64,000 nucleotides of DNA from Acetobacter okinawensis JCM 25146 (GCF_000613865.1 NZ_BAJU01000001.1:62001-126000), one strand, 5' to 3'; counted from the first letter of the stretch, positions 1 to 10,563 are shown. The notes: generated from the letters alone by a model not told the origin. Translations and numbers: made by a program.

Positions 1-2398
1 AAAAACCATCCCACCGCCACAGATCCCCTGCGATCGAGACAAGGCATTGTCCCTGCACCAGCGCCTGCTGGAGTGCGTGCGCATCTGCGCCTTCAGGCAG
101 TAGCCCGGTGGACAGTAACACCCGGTCCAGCTCCGGTGGGGCTGTTATGTGGGCTTTAAGTGGTTGTGCACCGCCGGGTAGGGGGGGCAGCGGTGTGGAG
201 GGGAGTAGTCTCCAGCCCTGTGTGGCGGCGGGGTCTGCGGGGGCATCCAGCCCTTCGGCCAGCGCGGCGGCCAATGCGCTCTCATACGCCTCGGGCACCG
301 TGATCTGGGCAGAAACCGGGTTTTCCGCCACATCACTGTCCTGTCCCAGTGCCTGATCCAGCCCTTCGGCCTGAGCCTGTAGGCGGGTCAACTCGGTCTG
401 GAGCGTGCTGTGCGCCTCGCGCGCGCTGTTCTGTCGGGCCTTGTGGTCGCTTAGCGTCTGCTCGGCCTGTTCCAGTGCGGTACCCGTCTGGGCCAGTGCA
501 TTTTCATGCGCAATGCGGGCCTGCTTGGCCTCCGCTACCACTGTATCGGCAACGGCTTCGGCCCGGACCTTGTCCAACTCGCGCGTCAGGGCCTCAGCTT
601 CAAGCTGGGCACGCTGTTGTGTTGTGCGGGCTGTACGCAGGGCCTCGGCCACGCTGCGCTGGTGTGCCTCGGCCTCCTGCGCGTTCCGGCTGGATTCAGT
701 AAACTCCGTACTGGCTGCGCGGCGTTCGGCCTCCGCTTTTTCCTGTGTGTGGCTGGCCTGTTCCAACGCAGCCGTGGCGCGCTCGCTCTCCGCCTCCAAG
801 GTTGCCAGCATATCCGGGCTGACGAGTGCGGCAAGTGCCTCCGCATGGCGTTTTTCGGCTACGTTCAGCTCGTCTTGCAAGGACTGCATGCGTTGGCGAG
901 CCTGCTGTAGGCTTTTTTGCTGTTCGTCCTGTGCGGCCTGTGCGGCTTGTGCATTGTTTTGGGCAATGGGTAGGTCAATTGCGCACTGCCCGTAAAGGCG
1001 CTCGGCCTCCTCCTGCGCAGCCTTTGCTGCCTGCTGGGCAAGGTTTGCCTGCTCGGCGGCGCGCTGCGCCGTGCTCAGTGCCTGTTCGGAGGGAAGTTGT
1101 CCTTCCAGTTCCGCCAGTTCGGCCTGAATGGCGCTGAGTGCCTGAGATACCCGCTCATGCCGGGTGCTGGCGCTGCTAAGCCCTTCTTCTGCCCGCTCTT
1201 TGCCCGCATGGGCTGCGTTTAATTCGGCTGTCAGCCCGGCTAGCGCCTGTTCGGTCTCCACCTGCCGGGCACTCAGGTCGCGTAACTGCTGCTCGGCATC
1301 GGCTGTGCGGCTGGGCAGGGAGTTCTGGGCGGCCAGAACTTCGGCCATGTCTGCCTTCAGGCGCTCCAGCGTGGCCAGCACGTCCTGTAAGCGGGTCTGG
1401 GCGGCCTGGGCATCGCTTTCGTGCTGCTGGAGCAGTTCGGCCGAGGCCTGAGCCTGTGCTGCTGCGCGTTCTTCCTCCCGCACGACTCCTTCGGCCAGAA
1501 CGCGGCACCGTTCGAGTGCTGTGCGGGCCAAATCGGCTTTTTCGCGCAGGGCGGGCAGGGCCTTGGTGGCTTCAAATTCAGCCAGTACGGCGGTTTCTGC
1601 GGTTTCTTCGTGTTCGCTCAGGCTTTTGCGCGCCTGTGCTGCCGTGGTGGCTGCACGCTCTACGGCCAGTCTGGCGCGTGCATGCAGGACCGCGAGCAAT
1701 TCGGTTTCCGCTTCTCTCAGCGCTGCGGAAATTTCGCGGTAGCGTGTGGCCTCGCGCGATTGTTCGGCAAGGCCGTTCAGCCGCTCGGTCAGTTGCACGC
1801 GGCGGTCTTCGGCGCGGGTGAGGTTGCCTTCGGTTGCGCGGAGTTTGATCTCGGCTTCATGCCTACGGGCGTGCAGGCCGGTAATGCCTGCGGCTTCTTC
1901 CAGAATGCTGCGTCGCTCTTCGGGTCTGGCACCCACCAGCATGGCCACCCGGCCCTGACTGACCATGGCGGAGGAGCGCGCACCCGATGCCAGATCGGCA
2001 AAAAGGGTCTGCACATCACGCGCACGCACGGGGCGGCCGTTAATGCGGTAGTCGCTCCCCGACCCGCGCTCGGCTCTGCGGGTAATCTGGAGTTCATCCA
2101 GATCAGCAAAGGCCGCCGGGCCAAAGCCCTTTGTGCCTTCCAGTGTTACGGTGACCTCGGCCAGCGAGCGGGCGGGCCGCCCGGCTGTGCCCGCAAAAAT
2201 AAGGTCATCCATTTCCCCCCCACGCAGGGAGCGGGCGGAGGATTCGCCCATAACCCAGCGCAGTGCTTCCACCACGTTGGATTTGCCGCAACCGTTGGGG
2301 CCTACAACGCCGGTCAGTCCGGGGAGCAGCTCCACGGTTATGGGGTCGGCAAAGCTTTTGAACCCCACAATGCGGAGGCGAACAAAACGAACCGTCAT
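1..2398 (-). CDS. smc: Chromosome segregation ATPase SMC (N-terminal part, cut by window edge)
   Basis: SMC is the ATPase core of the bacterial condensin that works with ScpA and ScpB to compact and segregate the nucleoid. The frame opens at an ATG at 2398 and stays open to the left edge, so about 799 N-terminal residues are visible. Residues 1-160 are the N-terminal ABC head, with Walker A GPNGCGKSN at about 33-41. From about 170 to 690 the chain is rich in Ala, Glu, Gln and Leu, as expected for the long coiled-coil arm. From about residue 695 (EAYESALAAALAEGL) it looks like the start of the hinge. The C-terminal arm and head lie outside the window. The gene follows the dsbA-like gene by 48 bases on the same strand, so cotranscription is likely. 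Confidence 0.95.
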   Translation of the reverse strand, partial: MTVRFVRLRIVGFKSFADPITVELLPGLTGVVGPNGCGKSNVVEALRWVMGESSARSLRGGEMDDLIFAGTAGRPARSLAEVTVTLEGTKGFGPAAFADLDELQITRRAERGSGSDYRINGRPVRARDVQTLFADLASGARSSAMVSQGRVAMLVGARPEERRSILEEAAGITGLHARRHEAEIKLRATEGNLTRAEDRRVQLTERLNGLAEQSREATRYREISAALREAETELLAVLHARARLAVERAATTAAQARKSLSEHEETAETAVLAEFEATKALPALREKADLARTALERCRVLAEGVVREEERAAAQAQASAELLQQHESDAQAAQTRLQDVLATLERLKADMAEVLAAQNSLPSRTADAEQQLRDLSARQVETEQALAGLTAELNAAHAGKERAEEGLSSASTRHERVSQALSAIQAELAELEGQLPSEQALSTAQRAAEQANLAQQAAKAAQEEAERLYGQCAIDLPIAQNNAQAAQAAQDEQQKSLQQARQRMQSLQDELNVAEKRHAEALAALVSPDMLATLEAESERATAALEQASHTQEKAEAERRAASTEFTESSRNAQEAEAHQRSVAEALRTARTTQQRAQLEAEALTRELDKVRAEAVADTVVAEAKQARIAHENALAQTGTALEQAEQTLSDHKARQNSAREAHSTLQTELTRLQAQAEGLDQALGQDSDVAENPVSAQITVPEAYESALAAALAEGLDAPADPAATQGWRLLPSTPLPPLPGGAQPLKAHITAPPELDRVLLSTGLLPEGADAHALQQALVQGQCLVSIAGDLWRWDGF

Positions 2399-2426
2399 AC
2401 AGATCTGTGTTTTTCTGGTCGGGAGG

Positions 2427-2451
2427 GCTGACTGTTAAAAAAACAGTCAGC
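2427..2451 (-). terminator. Hairpin overlapping the dsbA-like stop codon, between dsbA-like gene and smc
   Basis: Perfect 10-base inverted repeat GCTGACTGTT / AACAGTCAGC with a 5-base A-rich loop on the plus strand (T-rich on the minus strand). It overlaps the stop codon of the upstream gene (2447-2449) and lies just before smc. No clear T-run follows the stem on the minus strand, so it may be a weak attenuator or an mRNA-stabilising hairpin rather than a full terminator. Confidence 0.4.
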
Positions 2452-3067
2452 TGGCCTTGTTCAGATATTTGACAAAATCGTCATAGGAGAGGGCGCTGGA
2501 CACCTGCTCCTTGTTGTTGAAGCGGAAGGTGGGCGTGGACTCTATGTTGTATTTGTCCTGCGCTTCGCTCTGCTCGGTCATGATGAACTGGAGCAGCTTC
2601 TGGTCCGCTATGGCTTTTTCAAACGTTGCTGCGGGCATGCCAGCAAAGGCCGCGATTTTTTGGAGTTCGGCCTTGTGGTCCGCCTCGTTATTATAGGCCC
2701 AGCGGTCCAGACTGGACAGCACAGCCGAGCAGAACGGTTCGTACCGGTCTTCGGGCAGGGTGCGGGCTACCATGGCGGCAAGGGTTGCAAGCTGGTCGGT
2801 GGGGAAGTCATGGAAGACGTAACGGATCTTGCCCGTATCGATCAGGTTTTTCTTGACCTGAGGGAAGGTCTCTTCCGCAAAATGGGCGCAGTGGATGCAG
2901 GTCAGGGAGAACCATTCCTCCACCACAATCTTGGCATTCGGGTTGCCCAGAACGCGTGGCGTAAAGAGTGTATCCGGCGCATCGGCTGCAAAAGCTGCGT
3001 GCTGGAGTGCACCGGCGCTGAGTGCTGCACCCGTGGCGACAAGAAAAGAGCGACGTGTAAAGGACAT
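2447..3067 (-). CDS. DsbA-family thiol:disulfide protein with Tat-type signal
   Basis: Predicted periplasmic thioredoxin-fold oxidoreductase of 206 residues. The N-terminus carries a twin-arginine motif (TRRSFL, residues 4-9), a hydrophobic Ala-rich stretch and an AFA-A cleavage site near residue 27. The active site is CIHC at about 57-60, followed by a DsbA-type helical insertion and a TPT cis-proline segment near the C-terminus. The start is the ATG at 3067, with GGAAGG about 10 bases upstream; an in-frame TTG three codons earlier is less likely. The family either makes or isomerises disulfides; the sequence does not say which. It sits between corC and smc on the same strand. Confidence 0.85.
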   Translation of the reverse strand: MSFTRRSFLVATGAALSAGALQHAAFAADAPDTLFTPRVLGNPNAKIVVEEWFSLTCIHCAHFAEETFPQVKKNLIDTGKIRYVFHDFPTDQLATLAAMVARTLPEDRYEPFCSAVLSSLDRWAYNNEADHKAELQKIAAFAGMPAATFEKAIADQKLLQFIMTEQSEAQDKYNIESTPTFRFNNKEQVSSALSYDDFVKYLNKAS

Positions 3068-3164
3068 GAGAACCAAGCCTTCCCGATCAATGGACCATAA
3101 TTCTGGGACACAGGGATGGCGGCAGAAAGAACTGCCGTCAACCTGTTGTTGAATACGCAGCGCT

Positions 3165-4085
3165 TCAGGCCGATGGGTTGGGCGTGTTTTCTCCCTCGCT
3201 CACCAGCTTGCGGACCCGTACGCGGCGGATGTGTCGTGCATCGGCGTCCAGCACACGGAACAGATAGCCGTTCTCGTGCGTCAGCACTTCTCCGCGCGTG
3301 GGGACATGCCCTGCCATGCGGAAGACAAGGCCGCCAATCGTTTCGATTTCGGCCTCTTTTTCGCTTTCGGTCAGAATCGGGCCAATTTTTTGCTCGAACT
3401 CTTCCACCGGGCAGCGGGCATCCACATCAAACGAGCCATCGGGGCGCGGGGTAATCAGCACGGCCTCTGGTTCGTCATGCTCGTCGGAAATATCGCCGAC
3501 AATGGTTTCAATCAGGTCTTCAATGGTGACCAGACCGTCAATTCCGCCGTATTCATCTATCACCAGCGCCAGATGCATATGGCGCTGGCGCATCTGCAAC
3601 AACAGGTCCAGCACGGGAATCTGCGGAGCAATGAACAGGGGCTGGCGGAGTAGGGGCTCCAGATTGAACGCCTCGCTGGTGCCAACATAGGCGATCAGGT
3701 CTTTAACGTGGATCATGCCCACAATGTCATCAAGCTGGTCGCGGTACACTGGCATGCGCGAGTGGTTTTCGCGCCGCATCATGGCAAGGGCTTCGTCCAG
3801 ACTGATGGAAACCGGCATGGCCACAATGTCGGCCCTTGGCACCATAACATCATCGGCTGAAATGTTGCGCAGACGTAGGATATTGGCGATGAGTGCGCGT
3901 TCCTGACGATCCAGTTCGGGCTTTTCGCCGTCTGGTGCGGTGTCATCTCCGGCTTCGGCAGCCTGCTGTACAAGGGCGGCAATGGAGCTACGCAGCCCCC
4001 CCGTAGGTTTTTTGCGCTGAAAAAAAGAAAACAGGCCACGCCCGGAAGGGTCCGCCCGTTCGGCTGAGGTCTCGTGTTCACTCAT
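3165..4085 (-). CDS. corC: CBS-domain protein of the CorC/YbeX family
   Basis: Soluble 306-residue protein of the CorC (YbeX) family, linked in enterics to Mg/Co efflux and more recently to ribosome or RNA metabolism. Two CBS domains span about 75-200 (PRADIVAMP, RMPVYRDQLDDIVGMIHVKD, VIDEYGGIDGLVTIEDL). A CorC_HlyC domain follows at about 215-295. No membrane segment is present, unlike full-length HlyC/CNNM transporters. The start is the ATG at 4085, which overlaps the ybeY stop as ATGA; a GTG five codons upstream is less likely. It is the last gene of the conserved miaB-phoH-ybeY-corC cluster. Confidence 0.93.
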   Translation of the reverse strand: MSEHETSAERADPSGRGLFSFFQRKKPTGGLRSSIAALVQQAAEAGDDTAPDGEKPELDRQERALIANILRLRNISADDVMVPRADIVAMPVSISLDEALAMMRRENHSRMPVYRDQLDDIVGMIHVKDLIAYVGTSEAFNLEPLLRQPLFIAPQIPVLDLLLQMRQRHMHLALVIDEYGGIDGLVTIEDLIETIVGDISDEHDEPEAVLITPRPDGSFDVDARCPVEEFEQKIGPILTESEKEAEIETIGGLVFRMAGHVPTRGEVLTHENGYLFRVLDADARHIRRVRVRKLVSEGENTPNPSA

Positions 4086-4624
4086 GACCGGGGCTTCCAC
4101 GGGTTAGGCACATGCATGCGTGCCAGAAGACGGGATTCCAGCATTTCCATTTCCCGTGCCTCACCGGGGTGGTGGTGGTCATAGCCCGCCAGATGCAGGC
4201 TGCCATGCACGACCAGATGCGCCAGATGGTGGCGTACCGGGCGGCCAGCCTTGCGTGCCTCACGCACCACAGTCTCAAGTGCCAGAATAATATCGCCCCC
4301 ATCATAGCCCGGCGGGGGTTCAAAGGTCAGCACATTGGTGGGTTTGTGTTTGCCCCGGTGCCTGCCATTGAGCGTGCGCACCTCGCGGTCGGTCGCCAGA
4401 ACAACGCTGCCGGGTGTCAGCCCGTAGTCCGCACAGGCCGACAGAGCGCGGCGAATGGTCTGTTCGGGGGTAGGGACGTGGGAGCGCCAGCGTGCGTCCC
4501 GGATCAGTATTTCCGGGACGCCGTGTGTCAGCGCGTCATGAAAACCTTCCGGATACGGGTCTGTATCCACAGGGTCGGCCACCTCTTTGGTCAAGACGGG
4601 GCCAAGGCTACTTCGCGGTTCCAT
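4082..4624 (-). CDS. ybeY: Endoribonuclease YbeY
   Basis: YbeY is a zinc-dependent single-strand RNase needed for 16S rRNA 3'-end maturation and 70S ribosome quality control. The protein is 180 residues. It has the LNGRHRGKHKPTNVLTF segment and the metal motif HGSLHLAGYDH (H-x3-H-x5-H) at about 142-152. The frame is open well upstream, but the start is the ATG at 4624, because AGGAG sits just upstream and the family begins here. It overlaps the 3' end of phoH by 17 bases and its own stop overlaps the corC start, so the genes are translationally linked. Confidence 0.95.
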   Translation of the reverse strand: MEPRSSLGPVLTKEVADPVDTDPYPEGFHDALTHGVPEILIRDARWRSHVPTPEQTIRRALSACADYGLTPGSVVLATDREVRTLNGRHRGKHKPTNVLTFEPPPGYDGGDIILALETVVREARKAGRPVRHHLAHLVVHGSLHLAGYDHHHPGEAREMEMLESRLLARMHVPNPWKPRS

Positions 4625-5705
4625 TGTTCTCCTGACGACCCTTGTGGCGGGAATGCCCTTTTTTATCAGCCGTCGTCGTTTTGGCATCATAAGCTTCAAT
4701 AATGCGCGCGACCAGCTTGTGTCGCACAACATCTGCCGCCTCAAAACGGGAAATGGTAATTCCCTTAACGTTTTCAAGCGTATCCACTGCGTCCTGCAAG
4801 CCCGATGGTGTGTCATGCGGCAGGTCGATCTGGGTCAGGTCGCCTGTAACAACCATGCGTGAGCCCGGCCCCAGACGGGTCAGGAACATTTTCATCTGCG
4901 CGATGGTGGTGTTCTGGGCTTCGTCCAGAATAACAAATGCGTGAGAGAGCGTGCGCCCGCGCATAAAGGCAAGCGGGGCAACCTCGATCTCGCCTGCACT
5001 CATGCGGCGCATGACCTGATCGCCGGGGAGCATGTCATGCAGGGCGTCGTAGAGTGGGCGCAGGTAGGGGTCGATCTTGTCTTTCATGTCTCCGGGCAGA
5101 AAGCCGAGCCGTTCTCCCGCTTCCACGGCCGGGCGGGAGAGGATGATCCGGTCAATGGAGCCTGCCAGAAGGAGAGAGACGGCCTGTGCCACCGCAAGGT
5201 AGGTCTTGCCCGTACCTGCCGGGCCAATGCCAAACACCAGCTCCTTGCTTGCAAGGGCGCGCATGTAGGTGGCCTGTCCGGGGGAGCGTGGCTCTATATT
5301 GCCCTGACGGAGCCGGATAACGGGCAATGCCAGATCAGGGTTGGCAAAGGGGGTTGCCGGAGCAACAGACAGGGGGAGGGTGGGTCTGCTTTCATGTACT
5401 CTGGACATGCGTATGGCCGCCTCTACTGCGCTGATGTCTATGGTCTCACCTGCTGCAAGTTTCTGGTACAGCAGGCTGAGTGTCGTGCGGGCAAGAGATG
5501 TGGCATCGGGCAGACCACGGATGGAAATGCGGTTGCCGCGCCGTGCAACGTCTACCTCCAGTCCTTCTTCCAGGCAGCGCAGGTGCCTGTCATGGTCACC
5601 GACCAGCCGGGCAAGAAGCGTGTTGTTTTCAAATTGCAGGGTTACGGGCTGGACCAGCTCCGCAACCGCAGCGGAAGGAGGGGGGGACGTGCGCGTGGTG
5701 TTCAA
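4608..5705 (-). CDS. phoH: PhoH-like ATPase
   Basis: PhoH/YbeZ-type P-loop ATPase of 365 residues, a putative RNA helicase-like partner of YbeY. An N-terminal KH-like region (about 20-110) precedes the PhoH domain with Walker A GPAGTGKT near 165 and a Walker B-like VILDEAQN. The apparent start is a TTG at 5703-5705 that shares bases with the miaB stop (TTGA), with AGGAGA about 10 bases upstream. No in-frame ATG lies close by, so the rare start is the best choice. Confidence 0.94.
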   Translation of the reverse strand: MNTTRTSPPPSAAVAELVQPVTLQFENNTLLARLVGDHDRHLRCLEEGLEVDVARRGNRISIRGLPDATSLARTTLSLLYQKLAAGETIDISAVEAAIRMSRVHESRPTLPLSVAPATPFANPDLALPVIRLRQGNIEPRSPGQATYMRALASKELVFGIGPAGTGKTYLAVAQAVSLLLAGSIDRIILSRPAVEAGERLGFLPGDMKDKIDPYLRPLYDALHDMLPGDQVMRRMSAGEIEVAPLAFMRGRTLSHAFVILDEAQNTTIAQMKMFLTRLGPGSRMVVTGDLTQIDLPHDTPSGLQDAVDTLENVKGITISRFEAADVVRHKLVARIIEAYDAKTTTADKKGHSRHKGRQENNGTAK

Positions 5706-7087
5706 GCGTATACATTCTCCTCTTCCAAAAGACCGCCCAGCGAGTTGGTCAGGCGTTCTGTAATATAGACTGGCACGGTCTGACCGATCAGGTGGTCAGG
5801 CCCGATCACATGGACCGGCTGGAGCCAGGGTGAGCGCCCCGTAATCTGTCCGGGCTTGCGCCCTTTGCCAGTAAACAGGACGGGCACGGTCTTGCCAACC
5901 ATGGATGCGTTGAACGCATCCTGCTGCTCGCGCAGGAGCTTTTGCAGGGCTTGCAGGCGGGCATCCTTGACGTCCTCTGGCACCTGCAGGGGAGCACCTG
6001 CCGCAGGAGTGCCCGGACGTGGGGAATATTTGAACGAGTAGGCCAGAGCAAAGCCCACATCGCGCACAAGCTGCATGGTGGCCTCAAAATCCTCTTCCGT
6101 TTCACCGGGATGACCGATGATAAAGTCGGAGGACAGGGCAAGGTCCGGCCTTGCCGCGCGCAGGCGGCGCACAAGGTCGCGGTATTCATCTGCCGTGTGG
6201 CCACGGTTCATGGCGCGCAGAATACGGTCCGAGCCGGATTGTACGGGCAGGTGGAGGAAGGGCATGAGTGCGGGCAGGTCGCGGTGGGCTGCGATCAGCG
6301 CGTCGTTCATGTCCCTTGGGTGGGAGGTGGTGTAGCGGATGCGCGTCAGGCCGGGAATGTCGGCCAGCGCATAGGCAAGGCGTGTCAGGTCCCATACCGT
6401 GCCGTCGGGGCCTTCGCCGTGATAGGCGTTTACATTCTGGCCCAGAAGGCTGATTTCGCGCACGCCGCTGTCAGCCATGCGGCGTGCCTCGGCCAGAACG
6501 GACTGCACGGTGCGGCTGCTTTCTGCCCCACGGGTGTAGGGCACCACGCAAAAGGAGCAGAACTTGTCGCACCCTTCCTGAATGGTCAGGAACGCGGTGT
6601 AGTTGCCCGGTGTCTGCGGGGCTTCGGCCTCGGGCAGAAAGTCGAACTTCTGCTCGGCGGGAAAATCGGTCTCAATCACGGCGCGGCCTGCGCGGGCCGC
6701 ACGGGCGACCATTTCTGGCAGGCGGTGGTAGGTCTGCGGGCCAAGCACAATATCCACATACGGGGCGCGGGCTAGGATTTCCTGCCCTTCGGCCTGTGCT
6801 ACGCAGCCTGCTACGGCAATAATGGTCTGCTGGCCTTCCGCCTTGCGGGCTTCCTTGATAAGCCGCAGCCGCCCAAGCTCGGAAAAAACCTTTTCCGCCG
6901 CTCGGTCACGGATGTGGCAGGTGTTAAGGATAATCATATCCGCCGTATCGGGCGTGTCCACCGGCTGGTAGCCAAGTGGGCGCAGCACATCCCCCATGCG
7001 TGCACTGTCATACACGTTCATCTGGCAGCCCCATGTAATCACATGCAGGGCGCGTGATGGTGCTGTGTGGTCGGGGGTTCGGGTCAT
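5702..7087 (-). CDS. miaB: tRNA-2-methylthio-N6-dimethylallyladenosine synthase MiaB
   Basis: Radical-SAM methylthiotransferase that converts i6A37 to ms2i6A37 in tRNAs reading UNN codons. It is 461 residues. An N-terminal UPF0004 domain carries the auxiliary cluster cysteines (WGCQMN, NTCHIRD, AGCVAQ). The radical-SAM motif CDKFCSFC sits near residue 160. A C-terminal TRAM domain contains [12 protein letters not shown]. The start is the ATG at 7087, with GGAG upstream; an in-frame start ten codons earlier has weaker support. It heads the miaB-phoH-ybeY-corC cluster and overlaps phoH by three bases. Confidence 0.96.
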   Translation of the reverse strand: MTRTPDHTAPSRALHVITWGCQMNVYDSARMGDVLRPLGYQPVDTPDTADMIILNTCHIRDRAAEKVFSELGRLRLIKEARKAEGQQTIIAVAGCVAQAEGQEILARAPYVDIVLGPQTYHRLPEMVARAARAGRAVIETDFPAEQKFDFLPEAEAPQTPGNYTAFLTIQEGCDKFCSFCVVPYTRGAESSRTVQSVLAEARRMADSGVREISLLGQNVNAYHGEGPDGTVWDLTRLAYALADIPGLTRIRYTTSHPRDMNDALIAAHRDLPALMPFLHLPVQSGSDRILRAMNRGHTADEYRDLVRRLRAARPDLALSSDFIIGHPGETEEDFEATMQLVRDVGFALAYSFKYSPRPGTPAAGAPLQVPEDVKDARLQALQKLLREQQDAFNASMVGKTVPVLFTGKGRKPGQITGRSPWLQPVHVIGPDHLIGQTVPVYITERLTNSLGGLLEEENVYA

Positions 7088-7290
7088 GGCTGCCACTCCG
7101 CTCTGCCGCAGGCCCATTCCATACGGCGGAAAGAGGACATCAGGCGTGTGGCGGCGCAGGTCAAGCCTCTTTTCTCACGGCTTGCGGGTGAGCGGGGTGC
7201 AATTGTGCATAATAGGGGCCATGCCGTGCCTGACAGAGTGGTCTCCTGCCTTGAACAGTTGCCGAACCCGCATGAGTGCGTTTTCGCTGC

Positions 7291-8377
7291 TTATGTCCTC
7301 TTTTTGAATGAAGCAAAAAATGAGGTGGCTCTGTCAAGCAGCAGTTTTGTTTTCTTGATATGTGCTGGCAAAAAATTGGCGGGCAGGGTGGCGGGGTTGA
7401 ACCGGCCGGGCTGAACACGCGGCTCCCGGTTCTGGCGCAGGTCGGCGCAGCATCGGCAACGGCTTTCCATGCTGCCTGCGCCAGCGCCTTGCGGCTGGGG
7501 AACAGGTCAGGGTCCAGCGGTTCATGCAGCACTACGGTTACGTGTGAGCGTTTATGTTGCAGCAGCTGCCACACATGCGGCCCCAGATCCATGTCCCCGT
7601 ACCATGAGAAAACCGGGCGGCGGAAGCGGGAAACCGGCAAGCCCTCCAGCGTGTCATAAACAAGGGATACAGGCTGGATAAGCGGTGCCATGCCGGGCTT
7701 GTAGGTTACGGGCAGCAGGCTCTGGTCCATGCCGTCCTTGAGCTTGGGCAGTTTGGCTATGGCAAAAAAAGCCGACATAAAGGGCAGAACACGTGAGCCG
7801 TCGGACGATGTCCCTTCGGGGAAGAGAATCAGGTTGTCCCCTTCCACCATGCGCTGGATCATCAGATCACGTTCACGGCCGGTGGTGCTGCGCTGGCGGC
7901 TGACAAAAATGGTGCGGCCAATATGGGAGACCAGCCCCATGACCGGCCATTTTTCAATATCTCCCTTGGCCACAAAAACAGATGGCAGCAGCGTGCCCAG
8001 CACAGGCACATCCACCCATGACATGTGGTTGGAAATATAAATGACGGGCCGCTCACCCCGCTTGCGGGCCCGTAGCCCACCTACCGTGCCAGCCCGTTTG
8101 CCGTGGACCGTAATGCGCAGGCCAATAATGCGGCACAGCATACCCCAGATAACGCGGGTCCAGCGGATTTTGGCCGTGCCGGGCACAGGCAGCAGGCAGG
8201 CCTCAAACCCGACGGACAGGGGGACCCACACCAGCAAACCGGCCAGACGTATGGCCGAGCGGGCTTCCCCCACACGGCGGAACAGCACATCGACCACTGA
8301 GGGAGGGGAGAGATCGGGGCGGAGGCAGACGTGCCCGAGGGCAGGGGCTGCGTAGGTTGGTCAGGCTTGGTGCGCAT
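7291..8377 (-). CDS. plsC: Lysophospholipid acyltransferase (PlsC family), two apparent frame breaks
   Basis: 1-acyl-glycerol-3-phosphate acyltransferase-like membrane enzyme of phospholipid synthesis. The central part is clear: a hydrophobic N-terminal segment (GLLVWVPLSVGF), the catalytic NHMSWVD (NHx4D) and FPEGT. As written, the frame begins with a GTG at 8297 that lacks a ribosome site and ends in an odd Cys/His/Pro-rich tail at 7161. Adding one base near 8299 joins it to an upstream ATG at 8377. Adding one base near 7441 (within CCGACCTGCG) gives a natural tail ending at 7291. The restored protein is about 362 residues. Both changes fit the one-base-loss pattern seen across the window. 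Assignment of the family is firm; the ends are inferred. Confidence 0.8.
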
Positions 8378-8626
8378 GGTCCTGCTTCTGCCAGGGGCTG
8401 GCCGGGCAGGCCAAGGAGCGGGCAGTAATGTGGAAGAAACACATAAACATGCGCTCTCTTACCGCGAAGAGGGGTAGGGGGACAATCCATCGCGTGTGAA
8501 GGTTTTTTTGGCAGACAGACCCAAATTTTGTCATGGTAGGGGTATAGGCAGGGTAGATGTATCAAAATCGGGTCTGGGCAACGGGCCACGCAGTGTTTTA
8601 TTCAGCAACCGAACAGACTGGGAATA

Positions 8627-10563
8627 GTGGCCGTTTACAACCGTAATATTCTGGGCAGATTTACCGGGGCGGCGAATCGCCTTCTGGCTGGAGCCGCGCT
8701 GTGGGGCGCGCTGACATATGGTGTGCATGCGGCGGACCCGCAGCCTTATGTGACCAGCCTTGCTCCCACCGGGCAGAGCGACCTTGATACGGCGCTCAAG
8801 GCCTCCTCAGACCTGCTGAGCCTGCAATCCACCCGTGCCGTTGGCCCGTTTGCGCTGGCTGGGCGCGTAAGGAGCGAATACGACCGCCTGCAGGTGGCGC
8901 TGGAAAGCTGTGGTTATTATGCAGGCAAGGTGCATATTCTGCTCCGCAGTGCCAAACAGGGCGTGACCATGGATGGCATGTCCACGGCTCTGGCCTCGTG
9001 GATAGAGAGTGTTCCCGCGAACGAAAAAGTGGATATCAGCATCAAGGTGGACAAAGGCCCGCTTTTTCATCTAGGTCGGTCAAACTGGTGGAAAGTGCCA
9101 CGGGCGTTGCCCCCCATCTGAATGACGCGCAGACAAAGGCGTTTGGCCTGCATACCGGCCAGCCGGCAGTGGCGGCAGATGTGCTGGCGGCCGGTGGCCG
9201 CCTGCTGGATGCCCTGCGCGAGAGCGGGCACGCGCTGGCGCAGGTGGACAAACCCATGGCATACCTGCGCCCGGCTACCAGAACGCTGGATATTGTTTAC
9301 CCCGTAGTGCCCGGTCCCGTGCTTGATATTGGCAAGATCAGTCTGGATGGGCTCAAGCGGATGAACGCTTCGTTCGTACGCAGGCGGCTGACGGTGCATG
9401 AAGGTCAATTGTACCAGCCATCCAGTATTGAGGCCGCCCGGCTGGACCTGGCTTCGCTGGGTGTTTTCTCCAATGTTACGGTCAGGGATGCATCGGACAA
9501 GGCGGTCAATGGCACCATGCCGCTGGACTTTTCCTTTCAGGAAGGTAAGCGGCACGCCATTGGGGCGGAGCTTGGCTATTCCACGGATCTTGGCGCACGC
9601 GTGGGAGCCATGTGGACCCACTACAATCTGCTGGGCAATGCCGAACGCCTACGCCTGACGGCCCTGATTACCGGTCTGGGCGGCTCTGCCCAGCAGGGGC
9701 TGGGCTACGATGTGTATGCTGATTTTTTCAAACCAGACTTTCTGGAGTCCAAACAGAACCTTAATGCCCGGATTGAGGGGTTACGTCAGTTGTTCTGGTC
9801 TTACCGGCAGACAGCACTCCTGCTGCGCGGGGGGATTACCCGCCCGCTGGCCAAGAACTGGACCGGCAACTTTGGTCTGGCCGCCGAGCAGGAACGCATA
9901 GAGCAGTTTGATGAAAGCCGCAGCTACACCATTCTGTCTGCCCCGCTTTCGGGCATGTATGACAACACAGGCGTGGGTAACCCCATAGAACCAGCAACAC
10001 ATGGCGTGCGGGCCAGCATCAACATTACCCCCTCGCTCTCTCTGGGCAGCAAGGGAGCCGGTGAGTCCTTTTTTGCCATCATGAACGCAACAGCCTCCAC
10101 CTATGTGGACCTGCACAAGCTGGGCATAAGCCCGCCGGGGCGCAGTATTCTGGCTTTTCGCGGGACTATTGGCAGTATTCAGGGGGCGAGCACATGGGAC
10201 ATTCCCCCTGACCAGCGCATGTATGCCGGGGGGAGTGCGACCGTGCGTGGCTACCGCTGGCAGGGGGTAGGGCCGCAATACGGCAATACTAAATACGCCA
10301 TCGGTGGCACGTCGCTGGATGCAGGAACGGTGGAATACAGGCAACGCCTGTTCAAAAGTTTCGGCATGGCTGCCTTTGCCGATGCCGGGCAGGTTGGTAG
10401 CAGCAGCATGCCCTTTACCGGCACCCTGCGCGTGGGTGCGGGGGGCGGGGTACGGTATTATACACCCATTGGCCCGGTCCGGCTGGATATTGCGGTGCCA
10501 TTGAACCGTGCGCCACGTGGGGATACGTGGGACCTATACATAGGGCTGGGGGAAACATTCTGA
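8627..10563 (+). CDS. tamA: TamA-type outer-membrane assembly protein (Omp85 family), one frame break
   Basis: Omp85-family outer-membrane beta-barrel that partners TamB in assembling envelope proteins or moving lipids. A signal peptide (ALWGALTYGVHAADP) is followed by POTRA-like domains to about residue 300. A C-terminal barrel of about 320 residues holds GGSATVRGYRWQ and ends in Phe (IGLGETF). The frame breaks near 9073-9076: one base missing in CTAGGTCGG (for example GG for GGG) joins DKGPLFHLG to SVKLVESATG. The restored length is about 645 residues. The start is a GTG with a weak ribosome site. Its stop overlaps the tamB start. Confidence 0.88.

Noticed and set aside
1421-2431. Long plus-strand frame of 336 codons
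   Set aside because: It is antisense to smc, whose Walker A and coiled-coil sequence are unmistakable; GC-rich third positions create such shadows.
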